A DNA stretch of 64,000 bases from the NCBI RefSeq assembly GCF_001424185.1, contig NZ_LMOM01000032.1, forward strand, positions 124,001 to 188,000. The letters are read 5' to 3'. The translations under genes and the position numbers were made by a program. Below the pieces are notes generated by a model. The model had not been told where the DNA came from. It saw only the letters and a list, made by a program, of their open reading frames with translations, and ran no database searches. Source of the stretch: Deinococcus sp. Leaf326. GTDB lineage: Bacteria > Deinococcota > Deinococci > Deinococcales > Deinococcaceae. Position 1 is the stretch's first letter, and each line of letters opens with the position of its first letter. Positions 47,644-59,114 of the stretch are shown piece by piece.

Positions 47644-49087
47644 GGGCCGTGACCTCCTCGAGAGAAATGGGGGCGTGAAGTTCCTTGACGACCGCGCCGT
47701 CCCGGAAGACCAGGACCCGCCCGGCGAGGCCCAGCACCTCGGGCGAGTCGCTGCTCGACAGCACGACGGGCAGACCCGCGCGGCTCAGGCCGGCGATGAC
47801 CTCGTAGATCTCCTCGCGCGCGCCGATGTCGACGCCGCGCGTGGGCTCCTCCAGCACGAGGACCTGCGGGCGCGTGGCCAGCACCCGGCCCAGCACCACC
47901 TTCTGCTGGTTGCCGCCCGACAGGGCGCCCACGCGGTACTCGGGGTTGGCGGGGCGGACGTGCAGGTCCTCCATCCAGCGCCGCACCAGGGCGCGTTCGG
48001 CCCCCGGCTGCACGACGCCCAGGCGCGTGACCTGCCCGAGGCTCGACAGGGCAATGTTCTCGCGGATGGTGCCGTCGAGGACCGCGCCCTCGGTCTTGCG
48101 GTCCTCGGGCACCACCCCGATGCCCACTCGCCGGGCGTCCTGGGGCGAGCGTACCCGGCGGCCGTTCCAGGTACTGCGGCCCCCCACGCCCATCAGGGCG
48201 CGCGTGGCGGCGGTGCGCCCACTGCCGATGATGCCCACCAGACCCACGATCTCGCCGCGCCGCAGCGTCAGCTCGAAGGGGGGCTGGGTCTCCGGCGCCA
48301 CCTGCACGGTAAAGGCGACCTCCGGCTGCGCCGGATGCACGCGCGACTGCACCTCGACGTGGCGGCCGACTATCCACTCGATGATCTGGGCGGGTGTGGT
48401 GTCCCGGACGGCCGCCGTGGCGACCTTCCGGCCGTCGCGCAGCACGGTGACGCGGTCGGCGATGCGGAAGACCTCGGCGAGGTGGTGCGAGATATAGACC
48501 ACCGACACGCCGCGGGCCCGCACCTGCCCGATGAAGGTGAAGAGCTGCTCGATCTCGTGACTGGTCAGCGGCGCGGTGGGTTCGTCGAGAACCAGCACCT
48601 GGGTATCCCCGATCAGGGCGCGGGCAATGGCGACCATCTGCCGCTCGCCGACGGTGAGGGTCCGCACCGGGCGGCCCAGCGGCAGCCGGAGACCGAGGTC
48701 GCCCAGCTGTGCCTGCGCCCGCGCCCGCAGCTCGCGGTCGTTCGCCACTGGCCGCATGCTGCCGAGAAACAGGTTTTCCTCGACGGTCAGGTCGGGAGCG
48801 AGGCTCAGTTCCTGGAACAGCATCCGCACGCCCTGGCGCGACGCCTCGGCGACGCTGCGGAAGCGCACCGGTTGCCCGCCCAGGGTGATCTCGCCCCCGG
48901 TCGGCGGCTGCACGCCCGCCAGAATCTTCATCAGGGTGCTTTTGCCTGCTCCGTTCTCGCCCAGCAGCGCGTGGACCTCGCCGGGGAGGATGTCGAGGTC
49001 AATGCCGTGCAGCACGGTCACTGGCCCGAACTGCCGGGTGATGCCCCGCATACTCAGCCGGGGGGTAGGTAGATGGGGCGCCGTCAT
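47618..49087 (-). CDS. rbsA: D-ribose ABC transporter ATPase, two-domain
   Basis: 489 residues with two nucleotide-binding domains. Domain 1: Walker A GENGAGKST, signature LTVGERQMVAIARAL, Walker B VLVLDEPTAPL. Domain 2 has the degenerate Walker A GIIGSGRTAATRA usual for RbsA, signature LSGGNQQKVVLGR and EEPTRGVDIG. Overlaps rbsD by 1 nt (TGATG). Confidence 0.94.
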   Translation of the reverse strand: MTAPHLPTPRLSMRGITRQFGPVTVLHGIDLDILPGEVHALLGENGAGKSTLMKILAGVQPPTGGEITLGGQPVRFRSVAEASRQGVRMLFQELSLAPDLTVEENLFLGSMRPVANDRELRARAQAQLGDLGLRLPLGRPVRTLTVGERQMVAIARALIGDTQVLVLDEPTAPLTSHEIEQLFTFIGQVRARGVSVVYISHHLAEVFRIADRVTVLRDGRKVATAAVRDTTPAQIIEWIVGRHVEVQSRVHPAQPEVAFTVQVAPETQPPFELTLRRGEIVGLVGIIGSGRTAATRALMGVGGRSTWNGRRVRSPQDARRVGIGVVPEDRKTEGAVLDGTIRENIALSSLGQVTRLGVVQPGAERALVRRWMEDLHVRPANPEYRVGALSGGNQQKVVLGRVLATRPQVLVLEEPTRGVDIGAREEIYEVIAGLSRAGLPVVLSSSDSPEVLGLAGRVLVFRDGAVVKELHAPISLEEVTAHVTGASVA

Positions 49088-49491
49088 CAGAAATTCACCC
49101 CGCAGTGCAGGATCACGTTGGCGTAGGGCGTCGCCTCACCCGTGCGCACGACCGCGAGCGCGCTGGGCAGAGCCGCCTTGAGCTCCTCGTGCGAGATCTC
49201 CGCGGGCCTCTTTGCCGGCGCGCCGTCCAATACGCTGCATAGCTCGGCGTACCACCCGGGAGACTCCTGGCGGGTCTCGGCCGCCACGGTCGCGCCCTCG
49301 ATCACCAGTTCGCTCAGTACGGCCCGCAGCACGTCCAGCAGCGCAGGCAGGCCCGCCGTGACCCCCAGTTCGATGCACGGCGTTCCAGCAGGAATGGGCA
49401 GTCCCGTGTCGGCCAGCACGATGGTCTGGGTGTGCCCGGCCCGCGCGACCAGGGCGCTGAGTTCCGGATGCAGGAGGCCGCTGCGCTTCAC
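49087..49491 (-). CDS. rbsD: D-ribose pyranase
   Basis: 134 residues, converting beta-pyranose to beta-furanose ribose before phosphorylation. MKRSGLLHPELSALVARAGHTQTIVLADTGLPIP includes the catalytic His region, and the C-terminal GEATPYANVILHCGVNF holds the conserved Tyr-Asn. Overlaps rbsK by 4 nt. Confidence 0.94.
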   Translation of the reverse strand: MKRSGLLHPELSALVARAGHTQTIVLADTGLPIPAGTPCIELGVTAGLPALLDVLRAVLSELVIEGATVAAETRQESPGWYAELCSVLDGAPAKRPAEISHEELKAALPSALAVVRTGEATPYANVILHCGVNF

Positions 49492-50384
49492 GCCGCGCCC
49501 CCTTGCAGACCCCGTTCGATCTCTTCACGCGAGGGCATGCTGGGCTGCGCGCCCTCGCGGGTGCAGGCCAGCGAGGCGGCCACGGTCGCCCGGCGCATCG
49601 CCCCTTCCAGCGGCTCGCCGCCCCCCAGTGCTCCGGCCAGCACCCCCACATACGTGTCGCCGGCACCGGTCGAGTCGACGACCTTCACGGCCGGCGCCGG
49701 GACCCGGATCAGCGCTGCACCGTCCAGATCGCTACTCAGGGCCGCGCTGCCTTCACCGCCCAACGTGACGAGCACTGTACGTGGCCCCTGGGCCTGGACG
49801 CGGCGCAGCTGTTCCTCCAGGTCGCCGGGGCCGCTCAGCGTCTCCAGCTCGCCCTCGTTGACGACGAGCACGTCCACGTCGGCCAGCAGGCCTACGGGCA
49901 ACGAGGCGGCGGGCGCGGCGTTCAGGATGACCCGGACGCCCTGCGCCTGTGCCGCACGGGCGTAGGCCTGCACCGTCTCCAGAGGAATTTCCAGTTGCAG
50001 CACGAGCACGTCGGTGCCCTGGAGGGGCGGGAGCTGAGTGGAGGTCAGGCCCGCGTTTGCCCCCGAGGCCACGGCGATGACGTTCTCGCCGGACTCGGCC
50101 ACGGTGATGAAGGCCGCGCCGGTGGGCAGGGGCAGCGTAAGGCAGAGGTCCTGGACACCGCTGGAGCGCAGCGAGTCGCGTAGGACGCCGGCGTAGGGGT
50201 CATCTCCCAGAGCGCCGAAGAACTGGGTGGGGAAGCCGGCCCGGGCGCAGGCGACGGCCTGGTTGGCGCCCTTGCCGCCAGGGGCGGTGCTGAACCCCGG
50301 CCCCAGGACGGTTTCGCCGGGGCGAGGAAGGTGAGAGACGCGGGTGATGAAATCGAGATTGGCGCTGCCTGCGACGAGAATCAA
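49488..50384 (-). CDS. rbsK: Ribokinase
   Basis: 298-residue PfkB-family kinase making ribose-5-phosphate. Substrate lid GGKGANQAVACARAG; the catalytic-base motif is DSTGAGDTYVGVLAGAL near the C-terminus. Starts with TTG overlapping the rbsR stop (TTGA). Confidence 0.94.
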   Translation of the reverse strand: MILVAGSANLDFITRVSHLPRPGETVLGPGFSTAPGGKGANQAVACARAGFPTQFFGALGDDPYAGVLRDSLRSSGVQDLCLTLPLPTGAAFITVAESGENVIAVASGANAGLTSTQLPPLQGTDVLVLQLEIPLETVQAYARAAQAQGVRVILNAAPAASLPVGLLADVDVLVVNEGELETLSGPGDLEEQLRRVQAQGPRTVLVTLGGEGSAALSSDLDGAALIRVPAPAVKVVDSTGAGDTYVGVLAGALGGGEPLEGAMRRATVAASLACTREGAQPSMPSREEIERGLQGGAA

Positions 50385-51385
50385 GGGGACCTCCGGGAGG
50401 ACGCGGGGGCGGTGGAGCCGCGCACGATCAGTTCGGTGGGAATGCGGGCCAGAGAAACGGGAGGGTGGCCGGGGTGGAGGGCCTGTTCGACCGCCTGCCG
50501 GGCGAGCGCCTGCGTGTCCTGGCGCACGGTGGTCAGGGCCGGCGAACTCAGGGCCGCCCAGGAGATGTCGTCGAAACCGGCCAGCGAGAGGTCGCTGGGC
50601 ACCCCCAGGCCCCGGCTCTGGGCGGCGCTCAGCGCTCCGAGGGCCAGGGTGTCGTTGGCGGCTAGCAGGGCGGTCGCGCCCGGGTGGGCGTCGAGCAGGG
50701 CGTGGGCTCCGGCGCGGCCGTCCTCGACGCCGTAGCTGCTGTAATGCAGCGCCGTGGGCGGAAGCTGGACGCCGGCGCGGCGGATTTCCTCGAGCATGCC
50801 CTGAACCCGCTCGCCCGGCTCGCCGTGACGGTCGGGACCGGCCAGAATAACCACCTCGCGGTGTCCCAGAGCCATGAGGTGGGCCGCGGCCAGACGCCCG
50901 CCCTGCACCTTGTTGCTCTGGACCGTGAGATGGCCCCCGACCTCGCGGTCGATCAGGATCAGGGGCAGGGAAGCCTGGAGGCGCTCGGCAGTCCCGACCG
51001 CCGGCACCACCAGTAGAGCGTCGACCCCCCGCCGCGCGAACGTGGTCAGGGCCTCGGCCTGCACCCCAGGATCGTCGTGGGAGTCCGACAGTAGGACGGC
51101 GTAGCCGCGCCGGCGCGCTTCCTGCTCAATGCTCTGGGCGAGTTTGGGGAAAAAGGGGTTCGTGAGATCTGGAATCAGCAGTCCGAGGGTCGAGCTTTTG
51201 CCCGTCCGCAGAGCCTGGGCGGTGTGAGACGGCTGATAGCCCAGGGTGCTGATAGCCGTGCGGACGCGCTGCTCGACCGCCGGGCTGACCGGCTTGGTCC
51301 CGTTGACGACGAACGATACGGTCGCTGTCGAGACGCCGGCCGCACGGGCGACCTGGACCAGAGTGACGGCGGATTTGGGGACCAT
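50381..51385 (-). CDS. rbsR: LacI-family ribose repressor
   Basis: 334 residues. HTH TLVQVARAAGVSTATVSFVVNGTKPV; hinge QALRTGKSS; effector domain LGLLIPDLTNPFFPKLAQSIE and AANDTLALGALSAAQSRGL. The ATG at 51385 has GAGG 6 nt upstream. The operator palindrome GGGTTAAACGTTTAACCC lies 16 bp before the start, so the operon, including the repressor, is autoregulated. Confidence 0.93.
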   Translation of the reverse strand: MVPKSAVTLVQVARAAGVSTATVSFVVNGTKPVSPAVEQRVRTAISTLGYQPSHTAQALRTGKSSTLGLLIPDLTNPFFPKLAQSIEQEARRRGYAVLLSDSHDDPGVQAEALTTFARRGVDALLVVPAVGTAERLQASLPLILIDREVGGHLTVQSNKVQGGRLAAAHLMALGHREVVILAGPDRHGEPGERVQGMLEEIRRAGVQLPPTALHYSSYGVEDGRAGAHALLDAHPGATALLAANDTLALGALSAAQSRGLGVPSDLSLAGFDDISWAALSSPALTTVRQDTQALARQAVEQALHPGHPPVSLARIPTELIVRGSTAPASSRRSP

Positions 51386-51400
51386 AGACGACCTCAAAGT

Positions 51401-51513
51401 GGGTTAAACGTTTAACCCGGATAGAGAGCATGGTTTCATCTTTCAAACCGCCGACAGACGCGATAGACAAGTGGAACGAGACCCTTAAGGTCACCAGAGG
51501 TTTAAACGTTTAA
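51401..51513 (-). promoter_or_regulatory. rbs promoter region with two RbsR operators
   Basis: GGGTTAAACGTTTAACCC (51401-51418) is a perfect 18-bp palindrome. A second copy with core TTAAACGTTTAA lies at 51502-51513, about 95 bp away. Between them a minus-strand TTGAAA and TATCCG with 17-bp spacing could be the promoter. Two spaced operators suit a DNA loop. No gene is visible in 51514-51677. Confidence 0.8.
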
Positions 51514-51677
51514 CTGGAGTTTACGGACCTGGGCCAGCGTCGTCAAGACCCTGGGAAGCGCAGATCCCAATGACGTTGAGTGCGCTGGGATGGGGCGGCA
51601 GTGAACAGAGATGAACTGCGCCCCTCCAGGCCTTGCAGGGCTCATCTTGAGAACCGGCAACCAGCGGCCAGACGGCA

Positions 51678-51712
51678 GAAAATGGAGACGGTAGGGCGAG
51701 ATACCGTCTCCA
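51678..51712 (-). terminator. Intrinsic terminator of the 86-aa gene
   Basis: A perfect 11-bp stem TGGAGACGGTA/TACCGTCTCCA with an 8-nt loop, followed on the minus strand by TTTTCT. Confidence 0.7.
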
Positions 51713-51748
51713 GCACAGGTTGTGACTACGAATTGTCAGGAATTCAGC

Positions 51749-52009
51749 TCAGACGCGGGCAGGGAAGGCCAGGTAGCCCTCGAAGAGGCGGCGGTGGAAC
51801 TGCCGGCCCTGGCGCTCGACGAGCGTGCCCTGCATCAGGCCGTTCTGGGTGGTGACCTGAACTTCGCAGCGGCCGTCGTTCAACAGGCAAGCCTTGTTCA
51901 GGGCTTCCAGGTCCGCGAGCGACCCCCCCTTGGGAAGGCCAGTCGTGTCGGCCGAAATCGTGAGCCGCTTGTTGGGTGCAACATGGTACCGGCCTTCGAG
52001 GATAAGCAT
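51749..52009 (-). CDS. Small conserved-looking protein, unknown function
   Basis: 86 residues: MLILEGRYHVAPNKRLTISA..., predicted mostly beta with two Cys. TAGAGT ends 6 nt before the ATG (leaderless layout), and an 11-bp-stem terminator follows the stop, so it looks like a genuine monocistronic gene. Family not recognised. Confidence 0.55.
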   Translation of the reverse strand: MLILEGRYHVAPNKRLTISADTTGLPKGGSLADLEALNKACLLNDGRCEVQVTTQNGLMQGTLVERQGRQFHRRLFEGYLAFPARV

Positions 52010-52173
52010 CCGTACACTCTAGACCCTCCCGGCAAAAGCAATTGGTGCCCTCCACCTTCTCGGCCAGCCCTAGACCGGGTGCCGTGCCTTCACCACTCTG
52101 CTTTCAGATCAGGCCGGCCGCGGGCAGCGCTACGTCAATTGGCCTGGTCGCTCAGCATTATAGCCGGGTAGAA

Positions 52174-52203
52174 TTGACGAGCAGATTTTTATCCAGGTAA
52201 AAT
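52174..52203 (+). promoter_or_regulatory. Leaderless promoter of the DUF2239 gene
   Basis: -35 TTGACG (52174-52179), 18-bp spacer, -10 TAAAAT (52198-52203), then 6 nt to the ATG. One of the clearest leaderless promoters in the window. Confidence 0.75.
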
Positions 52204-52209
52204 ACAGCC

Positions 52210-52794
52210 ATGCAAAACGATACCTACACAGCGTTTCAGGGTCACCGTCTTCTCGTGCAGGGTCCGCTTGGCGAGGTGTTGCGGCAGGCCAAGCCCTGTC
52301 TCGACGCAGGCGAAAACCTCCTGATCTTCGAAGACCGGACGGGGAAGCAGGTCGATTTCGACGTCCGGGGAACGGAGGAGGAGATGCTGGCCCGCGAAGC
52401 CCCCGAGGCGCCCCGTCCGGGTCCCGGTCGGCCGCGGCTGGGCGTCACCGCCCGCGAGGTCACCCTGTTGCCCCGGCACTGGCAGTGGCTCGACGAGCAG
52501 CGTGGCGGCGCATCGGCGACCCTGCGCCGCCTCGTCGACGAGGCCCGCAAGGGAGACGCTCAGCGGTTCCGCGCCGGGCAGGCGGCGGAGGCGGCGGGCC
52601 GGTTCCTGACCGCCATAGCCGGGGATCACCCCCACTTCGAGGACGTGACCCGCGCCCTCTACGCCGCAGACCGGCCCCGGTTCACGGCGCTGATGGCCGA
52701 CTGGCCCACCGACGTCCGCACGCATGCCCTCACCCTGGCATACGACGCCTTCCCCCCAGTCGAGGATGGGTCGGCGGCACTGGCTGATTCCTGA
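52210..52794 (+). CDS. DUF2239-family protein
   Basis: 194 residues, cytoplasmic. N-terminal YTAFQGHRLLVQGPLGEVL and LLIFEDRTGKQVDFDVRGTEEEM are typical of DUF2239. The middle RPGPGRPRLGVTAREVTLLPRHWQWL and ASATLRRLVDEARK look like a short DNA-binding-type helix pair, and the C-terminal half holds LYAADRPRFTALMADWPTDVR. Function unknown; a role in DNA binding or a transcription-related role is only a guess. Confidence 0.8.
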   Translation: MQNDTYTAFQGHRLLVQGPLGEVLRQAKPCLDAGENLLIFEDRTGKQVDFDVRGTEEEMLAREAPEAPRPGPGRPRLGVTAREVTLLPRHWQWLDEQRGGASATLRRLVDEARKGDAQRFRAGQAAEAAGRFLTAIAGDHPHFEDVTRALYAADRPRFTALMADWPTDVRTHALTLAYDAFPPVEDGSAALADS

Positions 52795-52880
52795 TCTTTC
52801 CAGGGTAGCGGGGACGCAGGTAGGCGATCCCGAGAGAAGGAAGCGCGCCGGCGCAGCGGCCTTCGGGCATAGTGGGGCGC

Positions 52881-53954
52881 ATGTCTGTGCTGAAACTGAG
52901 CAGTGAAGTCTGGGGCCGCAGTCCGGCCGGCCGTGACGTGCAGCAGTTCACGCTGGCCTCGCCCACCGCCGAGGTCCGCGTCATGACCTACGGCGGCGTC
53001 ATCACCAGTGTCCGCACGCCCGACCGCCGGGGCGAGTGGGGCGAGATCACGCTCGGGCACAGCGGCGCGGCCCCCTACTTCGACCGGGCCACGGCGTCCT
53101 TCTTCGGGGCGCTCATCGGGCGCTACGGTAACCGTATAGAGGCGGGGCGCTTCACGCTGGACGGTCAGGCCTATCAGCTGCCACTCAACGACGGCCCCAA
53201 CACGCTGCACGGCGGGCCGGGCGGGTTTGACCAGCACGACTGGGACGCCCGGACCGAGGTGGCGGACGACGCCCTGAGCCTGGTCCTCACGCGCCGCAGT
53301 CCCGACGGCGAGGAAGGCTTTCCCGGCGCGCTGGACGTGTCGGTCACGTACCGCCTGAGCGCCGACGGCACCCTGGACCTGCTGTACCGCGCGGCGACCG
53401 ACTGGCCCACGGTGGTCAACCTGACCAACCACACCTACTGGAACCTGAGCGGCGACCGGGACGTGCTCGGACACGTGCTGGAGCTGCCTGCCCGGCGCTT
53501 TGTGCCCGTGCGCGCCGACATGATTCCGACTGGAGAGGTCGCGGAGGTGCAGGGAACGCCGCTGGATTTCCGGGTGCCGCAGGCGGTCGGCGCGCGCATT
53601 GGGGAGGCGCATGAGCAACTGCGCCTCGCAGGAGGCTATGACCACACCTTCGTCCTGGAAGGCGAGCCAGACGCCGTGGGCCTGCGCCGGGCTGCCCACC
53701 TGAGCGAGCCGGTGGGCGGCCGGACGTTGGAGGTCTGGACAAGCGAGCCCGGCGTGCAGTTCTACAGCGGGAACTTCCTGACCGGGCAGCCAGGACGCGC
53801 GGAGCAGCCGTACCCCAAGCACTGGGGCCTGTGCCTGGAAACCCAGCATTACCCCGACAGCCCCAACCAGCCGCAGTTTCCCTCAACGCGACTAGACCCG
53901 GGGCAGGTCTACCACTCGCACACCCGCTACCGTTTCGGGACCACCGGAGGCTGA
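52881..53954 (+). CDS. galM: Galactose mutarotase (aldose 1-epimerase)
   Basis: A 357-residue beta-sandwich enzyme interconverting alpha and beta aldose anomers. [36 protein letters not shown] with a catalytic His; [11 protein letters not shown] with the second His; C-terminal [19 protein letters not shown] with the base Glu. CATAGT ends 7 nt before the ATG at 52881. It supports the many sugar-uptake loci around it. Confidence 0.93.
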   Translation: MSVLKLSSEVWGRSPAGRDVQQFTLASPTAEVRVMTYGGVITSVRTPDRRGEWGEITLGHSGAAPYFDRATASFFGALIGRYGNRIEAGRFTLDGQAYQLPLNDGPNTLHGGPGGFDQHDWDARTEVADDALSLVLTRRSPDGEEGFPGALDVSVTYRLSADGTLDLLYRAATDWPTVVNLTNHTYWNLSGDRDVLGHVLELPARRFVPVRADMIPTGEVAEVQGTPLDFRVPQAVGARIGEAHEQLRLAGGYDHTFVLEGEPDAVGLRRAAHLSEPVGGRTLEVWTSEPGVQFYSGNFLTGQPGRAEQPYPKHWGLCLETQHYPDSPNQPQFPSTRLDPGQVYHSHTRYRFGTTGG

Positions 53955-53992
53955 CCCGGCCCGTCCGGAGTCCGTACTACACTGGGGCCACG

Positions 53993-54705
53993 ATGAACAA
54001 GGAATATGGAAGCGGCGCCGAGGCGCTGCGCGGCGCCGTGCAGGACGGCCAGACGGTGGCCGTGGGGGGCTTCGGGCTGTGCGGCATTCCCGAGGCCCTG
54101 ATCGTGGCCCTGCGTGACAGCGGCGTGCGCGACCTGACGGTGGCGAGCAACAATGCGGGCGTCGACGACTTTGGGCTCGGGCTCCTCCTGCGCACCCGTC
54201 AGATTCGCCGCATGATCTCCAGCTACGTCGGCGAAAACAAGGAATTTGAGCGCCAGTACCTCGCGGGCGAGCTGGAGCTTGAATTCACGCCCCAGGGTAC
54301 CCTGGCCGAGAGGTTGCGGGCCGGCGGCGCGGGCATTCCCGGCTTCTACACGAAAACCGGCGTGGGCACGGTCGTCGCCGAGGGCAAGGAGCACAAGGAC
54401 TTCGGCGGCCAGACCTACCTGCTCGAACGCGGCATCGTGGCCGACCTCGCGCTCGTCAAGGCCTGGAAGGCCGACCGCGCCGGGAATCTGGTGTACCGCA
54501 AAACCGCCCAGAACTTCAATCCGGTCGTGGCGACCTGTGGCCGCCTGACCGTGGCCGAGGTCGAGGAGATCGTCGAGGTGGGAGAACTGAACCCCGACCA
54601 CATCGTTACTCCGGGGATCTACGTGCACCGCATCGTCGTGAACGCGCAGCCCGAGAAGCGTATCGAGCAGCGCACCGTGCGCGCCGCGGCCGCGGGGAGT
54701 GCGGC

Positions 54706-54709
<4 letters not shown>
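53993..54709 (+). CDS. scoA: 3-ketoacid CoA-transferase, subunit A
   Basis: 238 residues. [35 protein letters not shown] and [31 protein letters not shown] are classic alpha-subunit motifs of succinyl-CoA:3-ketoacid CoA-transferases. Activates acetoacetate or a related ketoacid with subunit B. TACACT lies 9 nt before the ATG. Confidence 0.93.
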
Positions 54710-55338
<629 letters not shown>

Positions 55339-55473
55339 AGGCAGCACACATCACATACATCTTTCGGTGGATGCGATGAGAGAGAATTAATGCACAGATA
55401 AAGTGACTTGTGGCAGACTTCCGGCGATGCCCAGCCAAGCCGAAGTTCGCCCGCCCTCCGGAAGGTCCGAGTA

Positions 55474-56409
55474 ATGCGTCTCCGCCCCCTGCTGGCGGTT
55501 CTGGGGCTGGCCCTGGGGGGCCTGGCCACAGCCGCCGGCTACACGGTGCAGACCGGCGATACCCTCTACAACGTGGCGCGGCGCAGCGGCAGCACGGTCG
55601 AGGCCATCATGGCCCTGAATCACCTGAACAACAGCAACCTGCAACTCGGGCAGGTGCTCACGCTGCCCGGCGGCCTCACGTCCCTGCCGCCAGCGCCTCC
55701 TTTAGGCAGCCTGGGGCCGGTCGCCCTGCCGGGGTCGATCGGTCTCGCCGAGGGTCCGGCCGCGCCGGTGACGAGCGTGCAGGGAATGGGCGCGGCCCAG
55801 GCGGCCCCGGTGGTCCTCTCGGCCGCGCCCATCCGCACGCCCCAACGGCCGACGAGCACGCGGCTCGAACGCGGCCTGTTCACGCCCTCACGCCTGCCGG
55901 TCGCCGGGGGCACGACCCTGCGCGCGGCCTCGACCGGAGCGGGATCCGGCGCGCGGCCCCAGAGCGTGTACCTCCAGGTGGGCTACGAGGCCCAGACCTT
56001 CAACAACTGTGGCCCGGCCAGTGTGGCGAGCGTGATGCGCGCCTTTGGGCGTCCGGTGTCGCAGCGCGATTACCAGCAGGTTCTGCGGCCCACTGGCGGT
56101 TACACCCAGACCCGCGACGTGTCGGACCTGCTCGTCCGTCAGGGCCTCCAGGCCCCGCTGCGCCGCAGCGGCACGGTCGAGGCGATCAAGGACGAGCTCG
56201 CCGCCGGGCACCCGGTCATCGTGTTGCAGTACCACAGCGTCTACGGCAAGACTCCACACTTCCGCGTGGTGCGCGGATACGACGAGACGCAGGGCATCCT
56301 GATCATGAGCGATTCGATCAGTGGCCCCAACGTCGCTCTGACCGAGCGCGACTTCGACGTGCTGTGGAATATGCAGGGCCGGCAGTACATCCCCGTCAGC
56401 CGGGGCTGA
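55474..56409 (+). CDS. Exported LysM-domain protein with C39-like cysteine peptidase
   Basis: 311 residues. Signal peptide MRLRPLLAVLGLALGGLATA, then one LysM domain (GYTVQTGDTLYNVARRSGSTVEAIMALNHLN...LQLGQVLTLP) that binds peptidoglycan. A Pro/Ala-rich linker leads to a C39_2-type papain-fold domain: Cys in FNNCGPASVASVMRAFG, His in TPHFRVVRGYD, Asp in IMSDSIS. Probably a wall-bound peptidase; substrate unknown. Confidence 0.85.
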   Translation: MRLRPLLAVLGLALGGLATAAGYTVQTGDTLYNVARRSGSTVEAIMALNHLNNSNLQLGQVLTLPGGLTSLPPAPPLGSLGPVALPGSIGLAEGPAAPVTSVQGMGAAQAAPVVLSAAPIRTPQRPTSTRLERGLFTPSRLPVAGGTTLRAASTGAGSGARPQSVYLQVGYEAQTFNNCGPASVASVMRAFGRPVSQRDYQQVLRPTGGYTQTRDVSDLLVRQGLQAPLRRSGTVEAIKDELAAGHPVIVLQYHSVYGKTPHFRVVRGYDETQGILIMSDSISGPNVALTERDFDVLWNMQGRQYIPVSRG

Positions 56410-56422
56410 GCCGGGCGGCGCA

Positions 56423-56459
56423 GGGGGGACGGTGCGGCAGCCGTCTCCCCTTCCTTTTG
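56423..56459 (+). terminator. Intrinsic terminator after the LysM-C39 gene
   Basis: A 10-bp stem (one G-U pair) closing CCGTCTCCCC, 8-nt loop, then TTCCTTTT. Confidence 0.7.
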
Positions 56460-56498
56460 CCCTGCATATGGCCACAGAGCATCCCCGAGCGGACACAA

Positions 56499-56528
56499 TT
56501 GACGCGCACGTAAATTCCGGCCTATGCT
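56499..56528 (+). promoter_or_regulatory. Promoter of the acyl-CoA catabolic operon
   Basis: -35 TTGACG (56499-56504), 18-bp spacer, -10 TATGCT (56523-56528), about 30 nt before the first ATG. Confidence 0.7.
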
Positions 56529-56559
56529 GCCTTCACATTTCAACTCGTGGAGGCAAATG

Positions 56560-57336
56560 ATGGCCCTGAAGGAACTGTTCGACCTGTCCGGCAAGACGGC
56601 GCTCATCACGGGTGGCTCGCGTGGCCTGGGACTCCAGATCGCCGAGGCGCTCGGGGAATACGGCGCGCGCGTGGTCCTGACCGCCCGCAAGCAGAACGAG
56701 CTCGACGAAGCGCTGGCCCACCTGAGTGGCCTGGGCATCACGGCGTCGGTGTATGCCAACGACTTGGGCGATTTCGGGTCGCTGGACCCGCTCGTCGATC
56801 GCGTCGTCTCAGAAGTGGGGGAGATCGACATTCTCGTCAACAACGCCGGGGCGACCTGGGGCGCGCCGACGGTCGAGCATCCGCTCGACGCCTGGATGAA
56901 GGTGATGAACGTCAACCTCAACGGCACCTTTGTCCTCACCCAGAGTGTGCTGCGCCGCTGCATGCTGCCGCGCGGCTGGGGCCGGATCATCAACGTGGCG
57001 AGCGTGGCGGGGTTGCAGGGCAACGACCCGAACATGACACCCACGCTGGCCTACAACACCTCCAAGGGCGGCCTCGTGAATTTCACGCGCGCCCTGTCGT
57101 CCGAAGTCGCGGCGCGCGGCGTGACGGTCAACAGTATCTGCCCCGGCTACTTTCCGACCAAGATGACGCGCGGCACGCTGGCCTACGGCGAGCAGGCCAT
57201 CCTGGACCACACGCCCATGCGCCGGCTGGGCGGCCCGGAGGACCTCAAGGGACTGGCGCTGCTGCTCGCCAGCGACGCCTCGACCTTTGTGACCGGCCAG
57301 AACATCGCGGTGGACGGCGGCGTCAGCGCGGTATGA
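56560..57336 (+). CDS. Short-chain dehydrogenase/reductase
   Basis: 258 residues. TGGSRGLG cofactor loop, NNAG, NVASVAG (Ser), YNTSKGG (YxxxK), VTGQNIAVDGG. Resembles 3-hydroxyacyl-CoA or gluconate-type dehydrogenases. GGAGG lies 6 nt before the second of two tandem ATGs, which I prefer. First gene of the six-gene operon. Confidence 0.88.
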   Translation: MALKELFDLSGKTALITGGSRGLGLQIAEALGEYGARVVLTARKQNELDEALAHLSGLGITASVYANDLGDFGSLDPLVDRVVSEVGEIDILVNNAGATWGAPTVEHPLDAWMKVMNVNLNGTFVLTQSVLRRCMLPRGWGRIINVASVAGLQGNDPNMTPTLAYNTSKGGLVNFTRALSSEVAARGVTVNSICPGYFPTKMTRGTLAYGEQAILDHTPMRRLGGPEDLKGLALLLASDASTFVTGQNIAVDGGVSAV

Positions 57337-57360
57337 GGGCGGCCCGATGAGGAGGACGCG

Positions 57361-57810
57361 GTGACGCCCGAGGAACTTCCCGCCCGCATCGGGCAGGAGA
57401 TCGCCCTGTCGGCCTGGGTGCCGGTCACTCAGGAGCGCGTGAACGCCTTTGCGGAGGCGACCGGCGACCACCAGTTCATCCATACCGACCCCGAGCGGGC
57501 GGCGGCCGGTCCCTTCGGCGCGCCCATCGCCCACGGCTTCCTGACCCTGTCGCTGCTGGCGGGCGAGTTCTCGGTGCAGGGCGGCGGCGTGAGGATCGAG
57601 AACAGCCGCCTGACCGTGAACTACGGCCTGAACAAGGTGCGCTTCGTCGCGCCCGTCCGGGTCGGCGCGCGCCTGCGCAACCACGCCGTGCTCCGGAGCG
57701 TGGAACCGGGACCGGACTACGTCCAGATCACCGTGCAGAACACCATCGAGATCGAAGGCGAGGCGAGACCCGCCTGCGTCGCCGACAGCATCTTCCGGGT
57801 GTACCTCTAA
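57361..57810 (+). CDS. MaoC-family (R)-specific enoyl-CoA hydratase
   Basis: 149-residue hot-dog fold. Catalytic motif [18 protein letters not shown] (Asp and His) and [18 protein letters not shown]. Hydrates enoyl-CoA intermediates, fitting the dehydrogenases next to it. GTG start with GAGGACGC region upstream. Confidence 0.9.
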   Translation: MTPEELPARIGQEIALSAWVPVTQERVNAFAEATGDHQFIHTDPERAAAGPFGAPIAHGFLTLSLLAGEFSVQGGGVRIENSRLTVNYGLNKVRFVAPVRVGARLRNHAVLRSVEPGPDYVQITVQNTIEIEGEARPACVADSIFRVYL

Positions 57811-57838
57811 GGGACCCTGCGGCACTGGAGGACTTTCT

Positions 57839-59113
<1,275 letters not shown>

Positions 59114-59114
59114 T

